Assembly (NCBI RefSeq): GCF_033597815.2
Contig: NZ_CP166245.1
Location: forward strand, 124,001 to 188,000
DNA from: Staphylococcus sp. KG4-3
GTDB lineage: Bacteria; Bacillota; Bacilli; Staphylococcales; Staphylococcaceae
DNA length: 64,000 nt
Reading direction: 5' to 3'
The position numbers and the translations under genes are program-made. Below the pieces are notes generated by a model. The model was not told the origin of the DNA and searched no databases. It saw nothing but the letters and a program-made list of their open reading frames with translations. Shown here one piece after another: positions 1 to 10,562 of this stretch; position 1 is the stretch's first letter, and each line of letters starts with the position of its first letter.

Positions 1-1068
1 CTAATTTAAAGTAATAAATTGATGTGCGTGTTGAGACGTGAGTGAATCTGGCCATGCGATATCAAATGCTGTCCAATTGATACCACCATCATCTGAGTAA
101 TAGACACCATTATTATTGGCAATATAAAACGTACCATCTTGTTCAGTGATAGATGAAATCAATGTGCCGTTTGGGGAAGGTAGCCCTGTAGTTACTTCAG
201 TCCATTCATTGTCTTGTGCTTTATTAATAGTGTAAATGGTTGAAAAGGTGTTGTCTCCATAGTTATGTGCGTTATATGGAGAATTTGAAGTAGCGATGAC
301 AATATTATCTGGGTTTTGAGAATTTATCGCTAAACCATAGCCATATCTGTGCTCAATTCCTTCAATAAATGTTGTCCATGTCTTACCATAATCATTACTT
401 TCAATAAATGTATCACGTCCACCATTTAAGAAAGCATCACCTAATACTCCGTACAATTTATTCGGATAGTCTGGGTGGCTCTTTAAGACGTGAATATCAA
501 TAGGTGTGTCTTGGGTTTGTGGTGCTATCCAATGTTGACCTGAATCTGTAGATTGGATAAAACCACCAGCTTCAATTGTAAGGTTAATGACATTTGGTGA
601 TTTGGTATTTGTATCGAACCATTTCACATGATGCGTATGTGGTCTAGGTGGGAAGAACCAATGTTCTTTACCAGCAATATGACTAAAATCAGTAAGTAAT
701 TCGAATGATTCTCCCTGATCATCTGATATGAATAAAGCACTAGGTTCAGTACCTACGAGCACAGAACTATGATGATTGCCTGTATCTATAACTGTAACTG
801 CAGTGATAGCAGTCATGTGAATATCATCATGTTTGAAAGGACTATTGTATGTGAAACGTGTCCCAATAGGGACCCAATTTTGACCTTTGTCCACACTTTT
901 CCATAAACCACGATCAAACGTGCCGCAATAAAGCGTGTTTTTATCGTTAGGGTCTTGAGCTATTGAAAGGATATTCATACCTTCTAATTTTCTTTCAAGT
1001 TGGATACCATCATATTCCTTATTTATCAGTATTAATGCATTGTCATAAGTGATTGCGAATTGTGTCAT
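1..1068 (-). CDS. BNR/Asp-box repeat beta-propeller protein (sialidase-like fold)
   Basis: A 355-residue protein with at least five Asp-box motifs (S-x-D-x-G-x-x-W/F), for example near residues 58, 115, 173 and 224 and one near the C-terminus. These mark the blade turns of a sialidase/VPS10-type beta-propeller. There is no signal peptide or membrane segment, so it is probably cytoplasmic. Real sialidases carry an arginine triad and a catalytic Tyr/Glu pair. I cannot identify these, so 'exo-sialidase' would be over-annotation. The TAG stop falls on the first bases of the window, so the gene is complete. It stands alone, 132 bp from the next minus-strand gene. The substrate or partner is unknown. 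Confidence 0.75.
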   Translation of the reverse strand: MTQFAITYDNALILINKEYDGIQLERKLEGMNILSIAQDPNDKNTLYCGTFDRGLWKSVDKGQNWVPIGTRFTYNSPFKHDDIHMTAITAVTVIDTGNHHSSVLVGTEPSALFISDDQGESFELLTDFSHIAGKEHWFFPPRPHTHHVKWFDTNTKSPNVINLTIEAGGFIQSTDSGQHWIAPQTQDTPIDIHVLKSHPDYPNKLYGVLGDAFLNGGRDTFIESNDYGKTWTTFIEGIEHRYGYGLAINSQNPDNIVIATSNSPYNAHNYGDNTFSTIYTINKAQDNEWTEVTTGLPSPNGTLISSITEQDGTFYIANNNGVYYSDDGGINWTAFDIAWPDSLTSQHAHQFITLN

Positions 1069-1200
1069 ATAATAACCACCTTTTGAAATTGGAGTCTCAT
1101 TTAATCGTGAATTCAGGTTACGTTTGTCAGTGTATGCATAGCACTTTTATAGTTAATGATAATTAAAACATTATTAAAGTTAAGTTACTGGTTTAACAGA

Positions 1201-3057
1201 TTAATATACGTCACGTTGGTAACGTTGATGTTTTATCATTTCTGTCAAATAGTCCTCAGCATCTGCTTGGTTGTAATTACCTTCTCTCTTAAGAATGTTA
1301 ATCAATGATTGATGGACGCCACTTGCCATCTCGTCTTTATTACCACAAAGATAAATGATGGCGCCTTGAGTAATCCATTGGTAAAATTCAGCACTATTTT
1401 CCTCAATGCGATGTTGAACATAAATTTTATTTTCTGTCTCTCTTGAAAAAGCTAAATCTAATTTACTTAATACGCCTTCATTAAGCCAGCTCTCTAAATC
1501 ACTTTGATAGAGGAAGTCGTGTTGATAATTTTGATTACCGAAGATGAGCCATTGTGCTCCTTTTAGACCTAAGTGAGCTCTTTCTTGAAGGTAAGCTCGG
1601 TATGGCGCTATTCCAGTTCCAGCTCCGATCATAATTACTGGTGTATCGGCTTCATAAGGAAACTTGAAATTTGGATTCTTTTTAAGGTATACAGGTAATT
1701 TCTCTCCTATAGGCGTCCGTTCTGCTAGTTGTACAGAACAAACACCAAAACGCTCACGACGATGTGCTTCGTACTTAACAACACGAACTGTAATATCGAC
1801 ACTGGAAGGGTTGACCTGATTGCTACTCGCTATAGAATACTCCCTTGGTGGTAATTTTCTTAATAGTTGTGGCAGCATTTGAGGTTCTAAAGATACGGGT
1901 GTGAAGTCTTGAATTAAATCAATCACATCTCTACCATATATATAATTCTGAATCCATTCTGATTTTTGGATATTTGCATTTAACATTGGGTTACCAAATA
2001 ATTCTGCCGCGTTTTGCAAGAGACCGGGAGTTAATTTAGAAATTTCAAAATCATATAGCAACACATCTTTAAGTGAGCGTGAGGTATTGTTGTCGCTAAG
2101 TTGAATATTAGTATCGGCATCCCAACCTAATGCCGAGATTAAATTTGAAACCAATGTTAAGTCATTGTGTGGCATAACGACCAAGCTGTCTCCAGGTTCG
2201 TATGTTTCAGAGTAACCTTCAAGTGATAATTCTAAGTGACGTACTTCACGAGAAGCTTCTGGTTGTGTGAGTACTTTATTTGTTAAAACTTCTGCTTGAA
2301 AAGGATTTGATCGAGAAAATGGTACTTCAGGTTCATCTATAGTAACAGTTTCATCATCTTCATCAATAGTAGCCATATTCGATGACGTTTGAGAAAGCAA
2401 TTCAAGCATATTTGAAATCCATTGCTCGGCAGTTTCTTCAAAGTCAAAATCACAATCTACGCGGTCAGCTATTCTATTTGCACCAAGTTCATCTAGAATA
2501 TGATCGAAGTCTTTGCCGGCCTGACAAAAATCTGGAAAGTCTTGATCACCAAGTGCTAAGACTGCAAAGTTGACAGTATCTAGCTGTGGTGCCTCATCGC
2601 TATGAAGGTAGTCATATAAATCTAAAGCATTAATAGGGGGTTCACCCACACCTTGTGTTGAACAAATGATAAAGAGATGTTCAACTTCGGTTAAGGTTTC
2701 TTTAGGGAAATCATCCATATCCCAAAAATGTGCATTAAAATTATGTTCTTTCAACTTACCTTCAAATGTTTCGGCAATTTCTTCAGCGTTACCTGTTTCT
2801 GTACCATATAATATATTAACGTCTATAGGTTCCGCTGAATTTACTACAGATGTTGTATCATTTGTTTCATGCCCTGTATTGTCTGTGGTGTTAGGTTCTT
2901 GTGCTGCTGAAATGTCGTCTTCAGGCTCTGACGCATTTGGATTGATAAGATAACCACTTAACCAATGTTGCTGTTCTGTCGAAAGCATTGGTAGTAGTTG
3001 ATTTATGAGAGCCAATTGCTCCTTGTTAAAAGGGGTGTTGGTCTGATTAAGTTGCAA
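1201..3057 (-). CDS. CysJ-like sulfite reductase flavoprotein subunit, second stand-alone copy
   Basis: Diflavin reductase with an N-terminal flavodoxin/FMN domain (YGTETGNAEEIAE; STQGVGEPP), a FAD domain (PPREYSIASS) and an NADPH domain (GTGIAPYRAYLQER), ending in YQRDVY like CysJ. Family members pass electrons from NADPH to the CysI hemoprotein. I chose a TTG start at 3057: it lies just after GAGGTGA, and it makes the N-terminus (MQLNQTNTPF) align with the cysJ at 14915 (MNLSVSNSPF). A GTG nine bases upstream overlaps the SD. The copy has no cysI beside it, lies on the other strand from the cys operon and is clearly diverged from the operonic CysJ. It could serve CysI under other conditions or a different acceptor. 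Confidence 0.85.
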   Translation of the reverse strand: MQLNQTNTPFNKEQLALINQLLPMLSTEQQHWLSGYLINPNASEPEDDISAAQEPNTTDNTGHETNDTTSVVNSAEPIDVNILYGTETGNAEEIAETFEGKLKEHNFNAHFWDMDDFPKETLTEVEHLFIICSTQGVGEPPINALDLYDYLHSDEAPQLDTVNFAVLALGDQDFPDFCQAGKDFDHILDELGANRIADRVDCDFDFEETAEQWISNMLELLSQTSSNMATIDEDDETVTIDEPEVPFSRSNPFQAEVLTNKVLTQPEASREVRHLELSLEGYSETYEPGDSLVVMPHNDLTLVSNLISALGWDADTNIQLSDNNTSRSLKDVLLYDFEISKLTPGLLQNAAELFGNPMLNANIQKSEWIQNYIYGRDVIDLIQDFTPVSLEPQMLPQLLRKLPPREYSIASSNQVNPSSVDITVRVVKYEAHRRERFGVCSVQLAERTPIGEKLPVYLKKNPNFKFPYEADTPVIMIGAGTGIAPYRAYLQERAHLGLKGAQWLIFGNQNYQHDFLYQSDLESWLNEGVLSKLDLAFSRETENKIYVQHRIEENSAEFYQWITQGAIIYLCGNKDEMASGVHQSLINILKREGNYNQADAEDYLTEMIKHQRYQRDVY

Positions 3058-3486
3058 AAAAGTCACCTCTATTTATGGTATTTATATAGAAAATAGGTGA
3101 AAAGCACCCAAAATAAACTATATTGAATTTTCTTGAATTATAACATTGATTTAATGATTTTAAATGATATGGATTATCATTTATGTAAAATCAAACTAAT
3201 GACCTATATATTTTGTACTATGATATAAATAAAGAAGAGCCAGAAACCTTATTGTGCCAAAAGGATTTCTGACCCACAATCAGGTGAATATAACTAGGAA
3301 CACAAATACTTGATTTAAAATATTTACTAAGCTGAAATGATACATAATTAGTATGAAAACCAATAAGGATAATCTCTTGAGTTGATAAACAATTAATTGC
3401 GTGTTGATATATTAATAAAGGCCCAAGACATATATATAAATGCCCCGGACCCTGTATATGAGTGGTACTAATCTTATGTTTTAAGT
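3058..3486. other. Gene-free spacer between cyclase gene and cysJ paralog
   Basis: About 430 bp without a credible reading frame. It contains the 5' region of the cysJ paralog (SD GAGGTGA beside 3057) and the hairpin at 3239-3273. I see no RNA gene or repeat. Confidence 0.5.
3239..3273 (-). terminator. Probable rho-independent terminator of the met operon
   Basis: Read on the minus strand, GTCAGAAATCCTT pairs with AAGGTTTCTGGC across a short loop and is followed by a T-rich stretch (CTCTTCTTTATTT). It lies downstream of the last gene of the met operon (cyclase) and upstream of the separate cysJ paralog. Confidence 0.5.
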
Positions 3487-4227
3487 TTAAGGTTTTATCG
3501 CGAATGCACGAACAGGAAACCCTGGTGCATCTTTTGGTTTGGGACTAATAGCATAAATGATTGCCCCTCGATTAGGTAACTGATCTAAATTGGTTAGTAG
3601 CTCAACTTGGTAGGTGTCTTGACCTAACACGTAACGTTCACCTATGATGTCACCATTTTTTGCAATATCTACTGAGGCATCTGTATCGAAAGTTTCATGA
3701 CCAATCGCTTTAACTTTACGTTCTTCAAGTAAATACTTCAAAGCATCTAGTCCCCAACCTGGTAAATGTTGGTTGCCCTCGGAGTCTTTATTTTCAAACG
3801 CTTCGATATTTGGCCAACGTTTTGACCAATCACTGCGAAAGGCAACAAATGTTTCAGATTCAATTGTGCCGTGCTCAGCTTCCCATTGTTCAATGTGCCA
3901 ACGTGTTAAAATAAAATCTGCATTTTCCGCTACATCTTGTGAAAAATCTAAAACTACAAGTGGTAGGGCCAATTCTTTTAAATTTAATTCATGCAAATAA
4001 CGTGTATTTTCTACAAAGTGAATAGGAGCGTCGATATGTGTCCCATACTGACTTACAATATCCCAGTTTTGAACATAAAAGCCATCATCTGGAACATTGA
4101 AAAGTGTTGAAACTTTGGCACGTTCAAATTCACTGAAACAAGGAATAGTCTCATCAAAGGTGTGGGTCAGGTCGACCCACGTTGATGATTTTAATTGTTC
4201 TAATTGCTTCCATAAAGGATAACTCAT
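3487..4227 (-). CDS. Cyclase family protein (kynurenine formamidase-like metal hydrolase)
   Basis: A 246-residue protein with the family motif around GTHIDAPIHF, whose His/Asp residues bind metal in kynurenine formamidase and related cyclase-family hydrolases. SD AGGTGA favours the ATG at 4227 over a GTG nine bases upstream. It follows metE by 24 bp, so it is probably the last gene of the met operon. As I recall, the S. aureus operon is described as metICFE-mdh with an extra distal gene, and this may be its counterpart. No tryptophan catabolic genes are near, so a kynurenine role is unlikely. A repair or hydrolysis step linked to homocysteine or sulfur metabolism is only a guess. Confidence 0.75.
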   Translation of the reverse strand: MSYPLWKQLEQLKSSTWVDLTHTFDETIPCFSEFERAKVSTLFNVPDDGFYVQNWDIVSQYGTHIDAPIHFVENTRYLHELNLKELALPLVVLDFSQDVAENADFILTRWHIEQWEAEHGTIESETFVAFRSDWSKRWPNIEAFENKDSEGNQHLPGWGLDALKYLLEERKVKAIGHETFDTDASVDIAKNGDIIGERYVLGQDTYQVELLTNLDQLPNRGAIIYAISPKPKDAPGFPVRAFAIKP

Positions 4228-4251
4228 TGGCATCACCTACAAGATTGATAA

Positions 4252-6495
4252 TTAAACAGTTGCAGTATTTGTTGATTTACGTAATTTATCTACGGAATTT
4301 ACTAACACGCTAAGTGCTTCTTTAACTTCATCTTCTTTACGTGTTTTCAAACCACAGTCAGGGTTTACCCAGAATAGTGAACGATCAATTTCTTGTAAAG
4401 CACGGTTAATTGCTTCTGTAATTTCTGCTTCAGTTGGAATACGTGGACTATGAATATCATATACGCCTAAACCGATACCTAAATCGTATGTGATGTCTTC
4501 AAAGTCTTGAATTAAATCACCATGGCTACGTGATGTTTCAATAGAAATAACGTCTGCATCTAAGTCGTAAATTGCATGTATGATTTGACCAAACTGAGAA
4601 TAACACATATGTGTATGGATTTGTGTTTCATCAGCGACTGAAGATGTTGACAGTTTGAATGAACGAACTGCTTTATCTAAATAGTCTGCATGATATTCTG
4701 AACGAAGCGGCAAGCCTTCTCTTAAAGCAGGTTCATCGACTTGGATGATTTGAATACCTTCATTCTCAAGCGCTAATACTTCTTCATTGATTGCTAATGC
4801 GATTTGATCTTGAACCTCTTCACGTGGCAAATCAACACGTTCAAATGACCAGTTTAAAATAGTGACGGGGCCAGTTAACATACCTTTAACTGGTTTGTCA
4901 GTTAAACTTTGGGCATATAGTGTTTCTTTGACGGTAAGTGGTTCTGTCCATTTTACATCTCCATAAATAACTGGTGGCTTAACCGCACGTGAACCGTATG
5001 ATTGTACCCAACCGTATTTCGTTACTAAGAACCCTTGTAGTTTTTCACCAAAGAATTCTACCATATCGTTACGTTCAAATTCACCATGTACAAGTACATC
5101 TAGACCGATGTCTTCTTGAATTTTAATCCAACGAGCAATTTCATTTTTTAAGAAGTCTTTATATGCTACATCTGTGATGCGACTATTTTTCCAATCTGCA
5201 CGATACTTACGAACCTCTTGAGATTGTGGGAAAGAACCAATAGTCGTTGTTGGTAAATCTGGTAAATTTAGTCGTGCGTCTTGTGCTTTTTTACGTTCTT
5301 TAAAAGCTGATTGTCTTGAAGTACGTACACTATCGAAATCGTATTCAAGATTTTTAAATGATTGATTTTGGAAACGTTCATAACGTGCCTTCAACTCATT
5401 ATATTTTGAATCATCGCTATCATTGAATAAGCGTCTGAGTGCATCTAATTCATCTAATTTTTCGGTAGCGAAGCTCAAACCTTCAGCGATTGAAGTATCT
5501 AGTGTTTCATCATCCAGTGACACAGGAACGTGTAATAGTGAGGATGAAGGTTGGATGACAAGGTCGTTTGAATATGTTTGTAACGTTTCAATTAGTTCTT
5601 TTTTAGCTTCGATATCAGCAGCCCAAACATTACGGCCATCGATAATTCCTGCGTAAAGTGTTTTGGAGTTGTCTAAATCTCCTGCTTTAATTTGTTGTAG
5701 ATTAAATCCATTGTCATGTACGAAATCTAAACCTAACCCTTTAACAGGAAGACTGTTTAAGAATTTTAAGTTAACACGTTCGAAATAAGTTTGTATTACT
5801 AATTGTTCTCCTAAACCAGCCTCAGCGAAATAATCATATGCGGCTTGTGTGATAGTTTCATATTCCGAGCTATCGTCGGTAACTAATGCTGGCTCATCGA
5901 TTTGAATATATTCAGCACCAGCGTCAACTAATGATTGTAGAACTTCTTTATATAAAGGTAAAAGTGTATTTACTTTTTCTTCAAATGACTGTGTGCCACC
6001 TTTAGATAATTTAACAAATGTAATTGGCCCTACAATAACTGGGTGGGCATTGACATTAAGTGATTGTGCATAGTTAAAACGTTCAAGTAACACGTTTTTA
6101 TTTAATTTCGGTTCAGCATGATCCCATTCTGGAACGATATAGTGATAGTTTGTGTTGAACCATTTGATTAACGCACTCGCAACATGTTCTTTATTACCTC
6201 TGGCAATATCGAATAATAAATCATCATCTACGTCTTTACCCTGAAAGCGTTCAGGGATGATATTAAAGAGTAACGATGTATCAAGAATATGGTCATATAA
6301 TGAGAAATCTCCAACGGGAATACTAGATAAATTGTAATTTTTTTGGAGCAATAAATTCTCTTTGTGTAAATCTGTTAATTGTTGGTGAAGCTTTTCTAAA
6401 TCATATTTGTTTGACCAGTAACCTTCGATTGCTTTCTTCCATTCTCTTTTTCTACCTAACCTTGGAAAACCTAAATTTGATGTTTTAATTGTCAT
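4252..6495 (-). CDS. metE: Cobalamin-independent methionine synthase MetE
   Basis: 747 residues, the normal MetE length. It transfers methyl from 5-methyltetrahydropteroyltri-glutamate to homocysteine. The N-terminal half starts [14 protein letters not shown], typical of MetE. The C-terminal half has the zinc ligand region with HMCYSQFG and the late DCGLKTR cysteine motif. Its ATG overlaps the stop of the upstream methyltransferase/MTHFR gene by 4 nt, indicating translational coupling. It is controlled by the methionine T-box upstream of metI. Confidence 0.97.
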   Translation of the reverse strand: MTIKTSNLGFPRLGRKREWKKAIEGYWSNKYDLEKLHQQLTDLHKENLLLQKNYNLSSIPVGDFSLYDHILDTSLLFNIIPERFQGKDVDDDLLFDIARGNKEHVASALIKWFNTNYHYIVPEWDHAEPKLNKNVLLERFNYAQSLNVNAHPVIVGPITFVKLSKGGTQSFEEKVNTLLPLYKEVLQSLVDAGAEYIQIDEPALVTDDSSEYETITQAAYDYFAEAGLGEQLVIQTYFERVNLKFLNSLPVKGLGLDFVHDNGFNLQQIKAGDLDNSKTLYAGIIDGRNVWAADIEAKKELIETLQTYSNDLVIQPSSSLLHVPVSLDDETLDTSIAEGLSFATEKLDELDALRRLFNDSDDSKYNELKARYERFQNQSFKNLEYDFDSVRTSRQSAFKERKKAQDARLNLPDLPTTTIGSFPQSQEVRKYRADWKNSRITDVAYKDFLKNEIARWIKIQEDIGLDVLVHGEFERNDMVEFFGEKLQGFLVTKYGWVQSYGSRAVKPPVIYGDVKWTEPLTVKETLYAQSLTDKPVKGMLTGPVTILNWSFERVDLPREEVQDQIALAINEEVLALENEGIQIIQVDEPALREGLPLRSEYHADYLDKAVRSFKLSTSSVADETQIHTHMCYSQFGQIIHAIYDLDADVISIETSRSHGDLIQDFEDITYDLGIGLGVYDIHSPRIPTEAEITEAINRALQEIDRSLFWVNPDCGLKTRKEDEVKEALSVLVNSVDKLRKSTNTATV

Positions 6496-8333
6496 AATAT
6501 TGCCTCCTGTTTAGTTGAAGTAATTGTTTTTGAATAGTTTGCAAGTTCTAATGTGTAATCGACTTTTTGGAATGGTGTGATTAAATACAAGCCATTGAAA
6601 TACTCATGTACCGTGTCAATCAATTCCTTTGAAAGTTTAAGACTTAAATCCTTTGTTTTGCCTTTATCATCTTTGACTGCTTCAAATTGTTCTAATATTT
6701 CTTCTGATAATTTAATGCCAGGGACTTCGTTGTGTAAGAATAATGCGTTATTATAACTTGTAACGGGCATTATACCTATAAAGAAGGGGACGTCTAAGTG
6801 CTTCGTCGCTTCATAAACTTCTTTGATTTTTTCTTTGCTATAGACTGGCTGTGTTATAAAGTAGTGCATGCCACTCTCTAACTTTTTCTCTAAGCGTCTA
6901 ACTGCACCATCTAACTTTCTTACGTTTGGATCAAAAGCACCTGCGATGTTGAAGCTTGTCTTTGTCTTCAGCGCATCACCATCAGTGTTAATACCTTGAT
7001 TAAAACGTAAGGCAATTTCGGTTAGCCCTTTAGAATTCACATCATAAACGTTAGTCGCCCCTGGTAAATGGCCAATCTTTGAAGGATCACCAGTAATTGT
7101 TAAAATTTCATTGATATCTAGTAATGACAACCCTAATAGGTGTGATTGTAATCCGATGAGATTACGGTCACGACAAGTTATATGGACCAATGGTTCGATA
7201 TCATAACGTTGTTTAATAATGCTTGCAGCGGCCACATTGCTAATGCGTACCGTTGCTAACGAATTATCAGCTAAAGTGACGGCATCAATCTTTGCATCAT
7301 CAAGTTTTTTGATATTTCTGAAAAATGTTTCTGTGTCAAGGTGCTTCGGCGTATCTAACTCCACAATGGTGGTAGGACGATTTTCAACTTTTGATTTAAG
7401 GTTTTGTTTTTGAGGTTCTTTTTCTGTGTTATTGATATATTTTGTAATCGGTATAACATCTTTTTGCGTAACAGGGTTTAAACCAGCTACAGACGATTTG
7501 ATGTATTGGATATGTTCTGGCGTTGTGCCACAGCAACCACCAATCAGTCTTACGCCTTCGTTAATCAATTGTTTAGCTACTTTACCGAAATAAGATGCAT
7601 TATCACTATATTTAAATTGACTATTTTCAATATCTAGCAAACTTGCATTTGGATAACAAGATAAATATGCACCCTCAGGTAATTCGATGTGCGAAAAGGA
7701 TTGTTGCATATGATGCGGACCATGGTGACAATTTAATCCTACAATGTCTGCACCACTTGAAGTCACTTGTTGTAGTGCATGGTTAATTTCAGTACCATCT
7801 CTTAAATAATTTGTATTTAAAGCAGTTAGTTGAGCAATAATTGGAATATCGTATTTACGTTTGGTAGCCTCAATAATATTGGTAAGTTCTTGCAAATCAT
7901 AATAGGTTTCAAAAAGAATTCCATCTACTCCTGCATTAACTAAAGTTTCTACTTGAATTTCCGTGTGATATTGAATAGAGGACAGTTCTAAGTCTTCTTG
8001 TTTAATGCCTCTAAAACCGCCGACTGTACCCAAGATAAAAGTATCATCATTTGCTGCTTTTTTGGCAATTTTTACTGCTGCTTGGTGAATGTCTTTCACT
8101 CTATGTTCTAAACCAAAAACTTTTAATTTTTCAAAATTTGCGCCATACGTATTGGTCTGGATAATATCTGCACCAGCTTCAATATAAGTGCGGTGAATAC
8201 GTTCAACTTTATCGGGATGATTTAAGTTATATGCTTCAGGGCAAGTATCAAGACCTTCAGAGTAAAGGATCGTACCGATGGCTCCATCAGCTACTAATAT
8301 GTTGGATTTTAGTTTGTTGAGTAGTTGACTCAT
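6492..8333 (-). CDS. metF: Bifunctional homocysteine S-methyltransferase / methylenetetrahydrofolate reductase
   Basis: A 613-residue fusion. About residues 1-290 form a homocysteine S-methyltransferase domain ([14 protein letters not shown] near the start, zinc motif [10 protein letters not shown]). The remainder is a methylenetetrahydrofolate reductase ([16 protein letters not shown]). It supplies 5-methyl-THF for MetE and may itself methylate homocysteine. The same fusion is known in Bacillus (YitJ) and in staphylococci as MetF. SD GGAGG precedes the ATG, and the gene overlaps metC by 47 nt and metE by 4 nt. It is the third gene of the T-box operon. Confidence 0.95.
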   Translation of the reverse strand: MSQLLNKLKSNILVADGAIGTILYSEGLDTCPEAYNLNHPDKVERIHRTYIEAGADIIQTNTYGANFEKLKVFGLEHRVKDIHQAAVKIAKKAANDDTFILGTVGGFRGIKQEDLELSSIQYHTEIQVETLVNAGVDGILFETYYDLQELTNIIEATKRKYDIPIIAQLTALNTNYLRDGTEINHALQQVTSSGADIVGLNCHHGPHHMQQSFSHIELPEGAYLSCYPNASLLDIENSQFKYSDNASYFGKVAKQLINEGVRLIGGCCGTTPEHIQYIKSSVAGLNPVTQKDVIPITKYINNTEKEPQKQNLKSKVENRPTTIVELDTPKHLDTETFFRNIKKLDDAKIDAVTLADNSLATVRISNVAAASIIKQRYDIEPLVHITCRDRNLIGLQSHLLGLSLLDINEILTITGDPSKIGHLPGATNVYDVNSKGLTEIALRFNQGINTDGDALKTKTSFNIAGAFDPNVRKLDGAVRRLEKKLESGMHYFITQPVYSKEKIKEVYEATKHLDVPFFIGIMPVTSYNNALFLHNEVPGIKLSEEILEQFEAVKDDKGKTKDLSLKLSKELIDTVHEYFNGLYLITPFQKVDYTLELANYSKTITSTKQEAIL

Positions 8334-9462
8334 TGAAAGCCTCCTTAAAAGCGTAATTTAAATCTGAAATCAATTCGTCGGCTGATTCTAATCCGACACT
8401 CAATCTAAATAACCCAAATGTGATATTACGTTCTTCACGTACTGCTTTAGGTACAGCTGCATGTGACATCGTAGCTGGATGAGAGAGGATTGTTTCAACG
8501 CCGCCTAAACTTACTGAAACTAAAGGCAATGATAACGCATCAACAAATGCTTGTGCTTTTGTCTCATCTTTCAATCTAAAACCTAATACAGCGCCGCCAT
8601 GATGGGATTGAGACAAGTGTAGATCGCTATTTCCTGGGTAATAGACTTCTGAGATTTCCTCACATTGTGCTAAGAAGTCATAGATTTGTTTAGTATTTTC
8701 AACAGATTGTTGAAAGCGTACAGGTAAAGTTTTTAAATGTTTAGCCAATGTCCAACTATCTTGTGCAGATAATGCATTACCAGTGCCATTTTGTAATAGA
8801 TAAAGTGCGTCAGCGATTGATTGATTGTTGGTAACAGCTACGCCAGCAATAATATCACTGTGGCCGCCTAAGAATTTAGTAGCACTATGTACCACAACAT
8901 CTGCGCCGAGCGCTAATGGTGATTGACCTAGCGGAGTCATAAAGGTATTGTCTACAGCGAGTAAGAGATTGTTGTCTCTGGCGATATCTGCTGCGCCTCG
9001 AATATCTGTAATTTTAAATAAAGGATTCGATGGTGTTTCAATATATATTAACTGCGTATTGTTTTGAATCGCATTTTCGATATCTTTTAAGTGAGTTGTA
9101 TCTACGGTTGAAAATTCAATGTTAAAGCGTGTTAATATTTGCTCAGTCAACCTAAATGTACCACCATATACATCATCCGGTAGAATGACATGATCACCAG
9201 CGTTTAATGTGAGTAACACTGATGAAATTGCTGCAATGCCAGATGCGTATGCAAAGGCGTGACTGCCACCTTCCAGTTTAGCTAGCTTTTCTTCTAAAAG
9301 GGCACGGTTTGGGTTACCACTTCGAGCATAGTCATATTGAGCATCGCCACCTAGAACTTGTTGGTGAAACGTTGAAGAATCGTATAAAGGAGGATTTGCT
9401 GAATCATAGTCAATCCCTCTATGTGCGTCGAATATTACTTCTGTTTCTTTTGATAAACTCAT
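8287..9462 (-). CDS. metC: Cystathionine beta-lyase MetC
   Basis: A 391-residue member of the Cys/Met-metabolism PLP enzyme family, with the Schiff-base lysine in VVHSATKFLGGHSD and the substrate-site SLGGVET motif. It cleaves cystathionine to homocysteine, pyruvate and ammonia. MetC and cystathionine gamma-synthase cannot be separated reliably by eye. The assignment follows the staphylococcal order metI-metC-metF-metE. SD AAGGAG precedes the ATG, and the upstream metI ends inside its start (4-nt overlap). Confidence 0.88.
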   Translation of the reverse strand: MSLSKETEVIFDAHRGIDYDSANPPLYDSSTFHQQVLGGDAQYDYARSGNPNRALLEEKLAKLEGGSHAFAYASGIAAISSVLLTLNAGDHVILPDDVYGGTFRLTEQILTRFNIEFSTVDTTHLKDIENAIQNNTQLIYIETPSNPLFKITDIRGAADIARDNNLLLAVDNTFMTPLGQSPLALGADVVVHSATKFLGGHSDIIAGVAVTNNQSIADALYLLQNGTGNALSAQDSWTLAKHLKTLPVRFQQSVENTKQIYDFLAQCEEISEVYYPGNSDLHLSQSHHGGAVLGFRLKDETKAQAFVDALSLPLVSVSLGGVETILSHPATMSHAAVPKAVREERNITFGLFRLSVGLESADELISDLNYAFKEAFNESTTQQTKIQHISS

Positions 9463-10562
9463 AAAATCACTCCTTGTTTAGATTGTTCTAATGCTTGAAT
9501 AATATCTTGTTCGATATCTTCATAGTTCTCAATGCCAATGGATAATCTTAATAGATATTCGTCTATACCGCGCTTATCTTTTTCTTCATCTGGCATATCA
9601 ACATGTGTTTGTGTATATGGGAAAGTGATAAATGTTTCAGTGCCACCTAAGCTTTCAGCGAAAATACAAACCTTTAAGTGTTCTAAAAATTTATCGGCTT
9701 TATAATTTTTGTTCAGTCTCAAACTCAACATACCAGTACGTCCACTGTAGAGTACTTGATCAATAGCTTCTAACTGATTACATCGTTCAGCAAGTAATTT
9801 AGCATTATATTCAGAGCGATCCATTCTTAAATGCAGAGTTTTTAACCCACGTTGTAATAGATAACTATCGAAAGGTGATAGCGTTGCGCCTATCATGTTG
9901 TGTAATTGTCCTAGTTGTTCAGCAAGTTGTTCATCTTTTACAGTTACTACTCCTGCGAGTACATCATTATGGCCTCCGATATATTTTGTTGCCGAATGTA
10001 AAACAATATCTGCACCTTCTTCAAGTGGTGTTGAAAGATATGGTGTTAAAAATGTGTTATCTATGATAGATAGTAGGTTGAATTTTTTACTTAAAATGTA
10101 ATATGGATCAATATCAACTTCTATCATTTGCGGATTAGAAATTGGTTCGATAAAAAGTGCTTTTGTGTTTTCTGTAACACTTTGCTCTACTTCTTCATAA
10201 TTTAAGAAGTCAACATATTTGAAATGTATACCGTATTGCTGCTCATAAAAATCAAAAAGTCTAAAAGTGCCGCCATATAAGTCGAAAGAAACTAAAATTT
10301 CATCGCCAGATTTGAATAAGTTACAAATTAATTGTATGGCAGACATACCACTGGATGTTGCAAATGAAACAGTACCTCTTTCAAGTTTTGCAAATGCTTC
10401 TTCAAACGCCGAACGTGTAGGATTTTTAGTTCTTGTATAGTCATATCCTGTTGACGCCCCGAGTTTAGGGTGTTGGTAGGCTGTAGATAAGTATATTGGA
10501 TTAGCGATTGCACCTGTATGGTCTTGAGAAAGTGCAACCTGTGCGAATTCAGTATTTTTCAT
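9459..10562 (-). CDS. metI: Cystathionine gamma-synthase / O-acylhomoserine thiolase MetI
   Basis: A 367-residue PLP enzyme paralogous to MetC, with lysine in VLHSATKYIGGHND and the SLGGTET motif. It joins acylated homoserine with cysteine (or sulfide), the entry step to methionine. It is the first gene of the met operon, with SD AAGGAGG just upstream and a T-box terminator/antiterminator immediately before it. The sulfide used could come from the cys operon 3 kb away. Confidence 0.9.
   Translation of the reverse strand: MKNTEFAQVALSQDHTGAIANPIYLSTAYQHPKLGASTGYDYTRTKNPTRSAFEEAFAKLERGTVSFATSSGMSAIQLICNLFKSGDEILVSFDLYGGTFRLFDFYEQQYGIHFKYVDFLNYEEVEQSVTENTKALFIEPISNPQMIEVDIDPYYILSKKFNLLSIIDNTFLTPYLSTPLEEGADIVLHSATKYIGGHNDVLAGVVTVKDEQLAEQLGQLHNMIGATLSPFDSYLLQRGLKTLHLRMDRSEYNAKLLAERCNQLEAIDQVLYSGRTGMLSLRLNKNYKADKFLEHLKVCIFAESLGGTETFITFPYTQTHVDMPDEEKDKRGIDEYLLRLSIGIENYEDIEQDIIQALEQSKQGVIL

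Noticed and set aside
1-1068. Exo-alpha-sialidase annotation
   Set aside because: Only Asp-box repeats are visible. The catalytic arginine triad and a signal peptide are missing.
9875-10101. Plus-strand open frames inside metI and similar antisense frames inside other genes
   Set aside because: They lack SD sites and overlap strongly supported genes, so they are antisense shadows.
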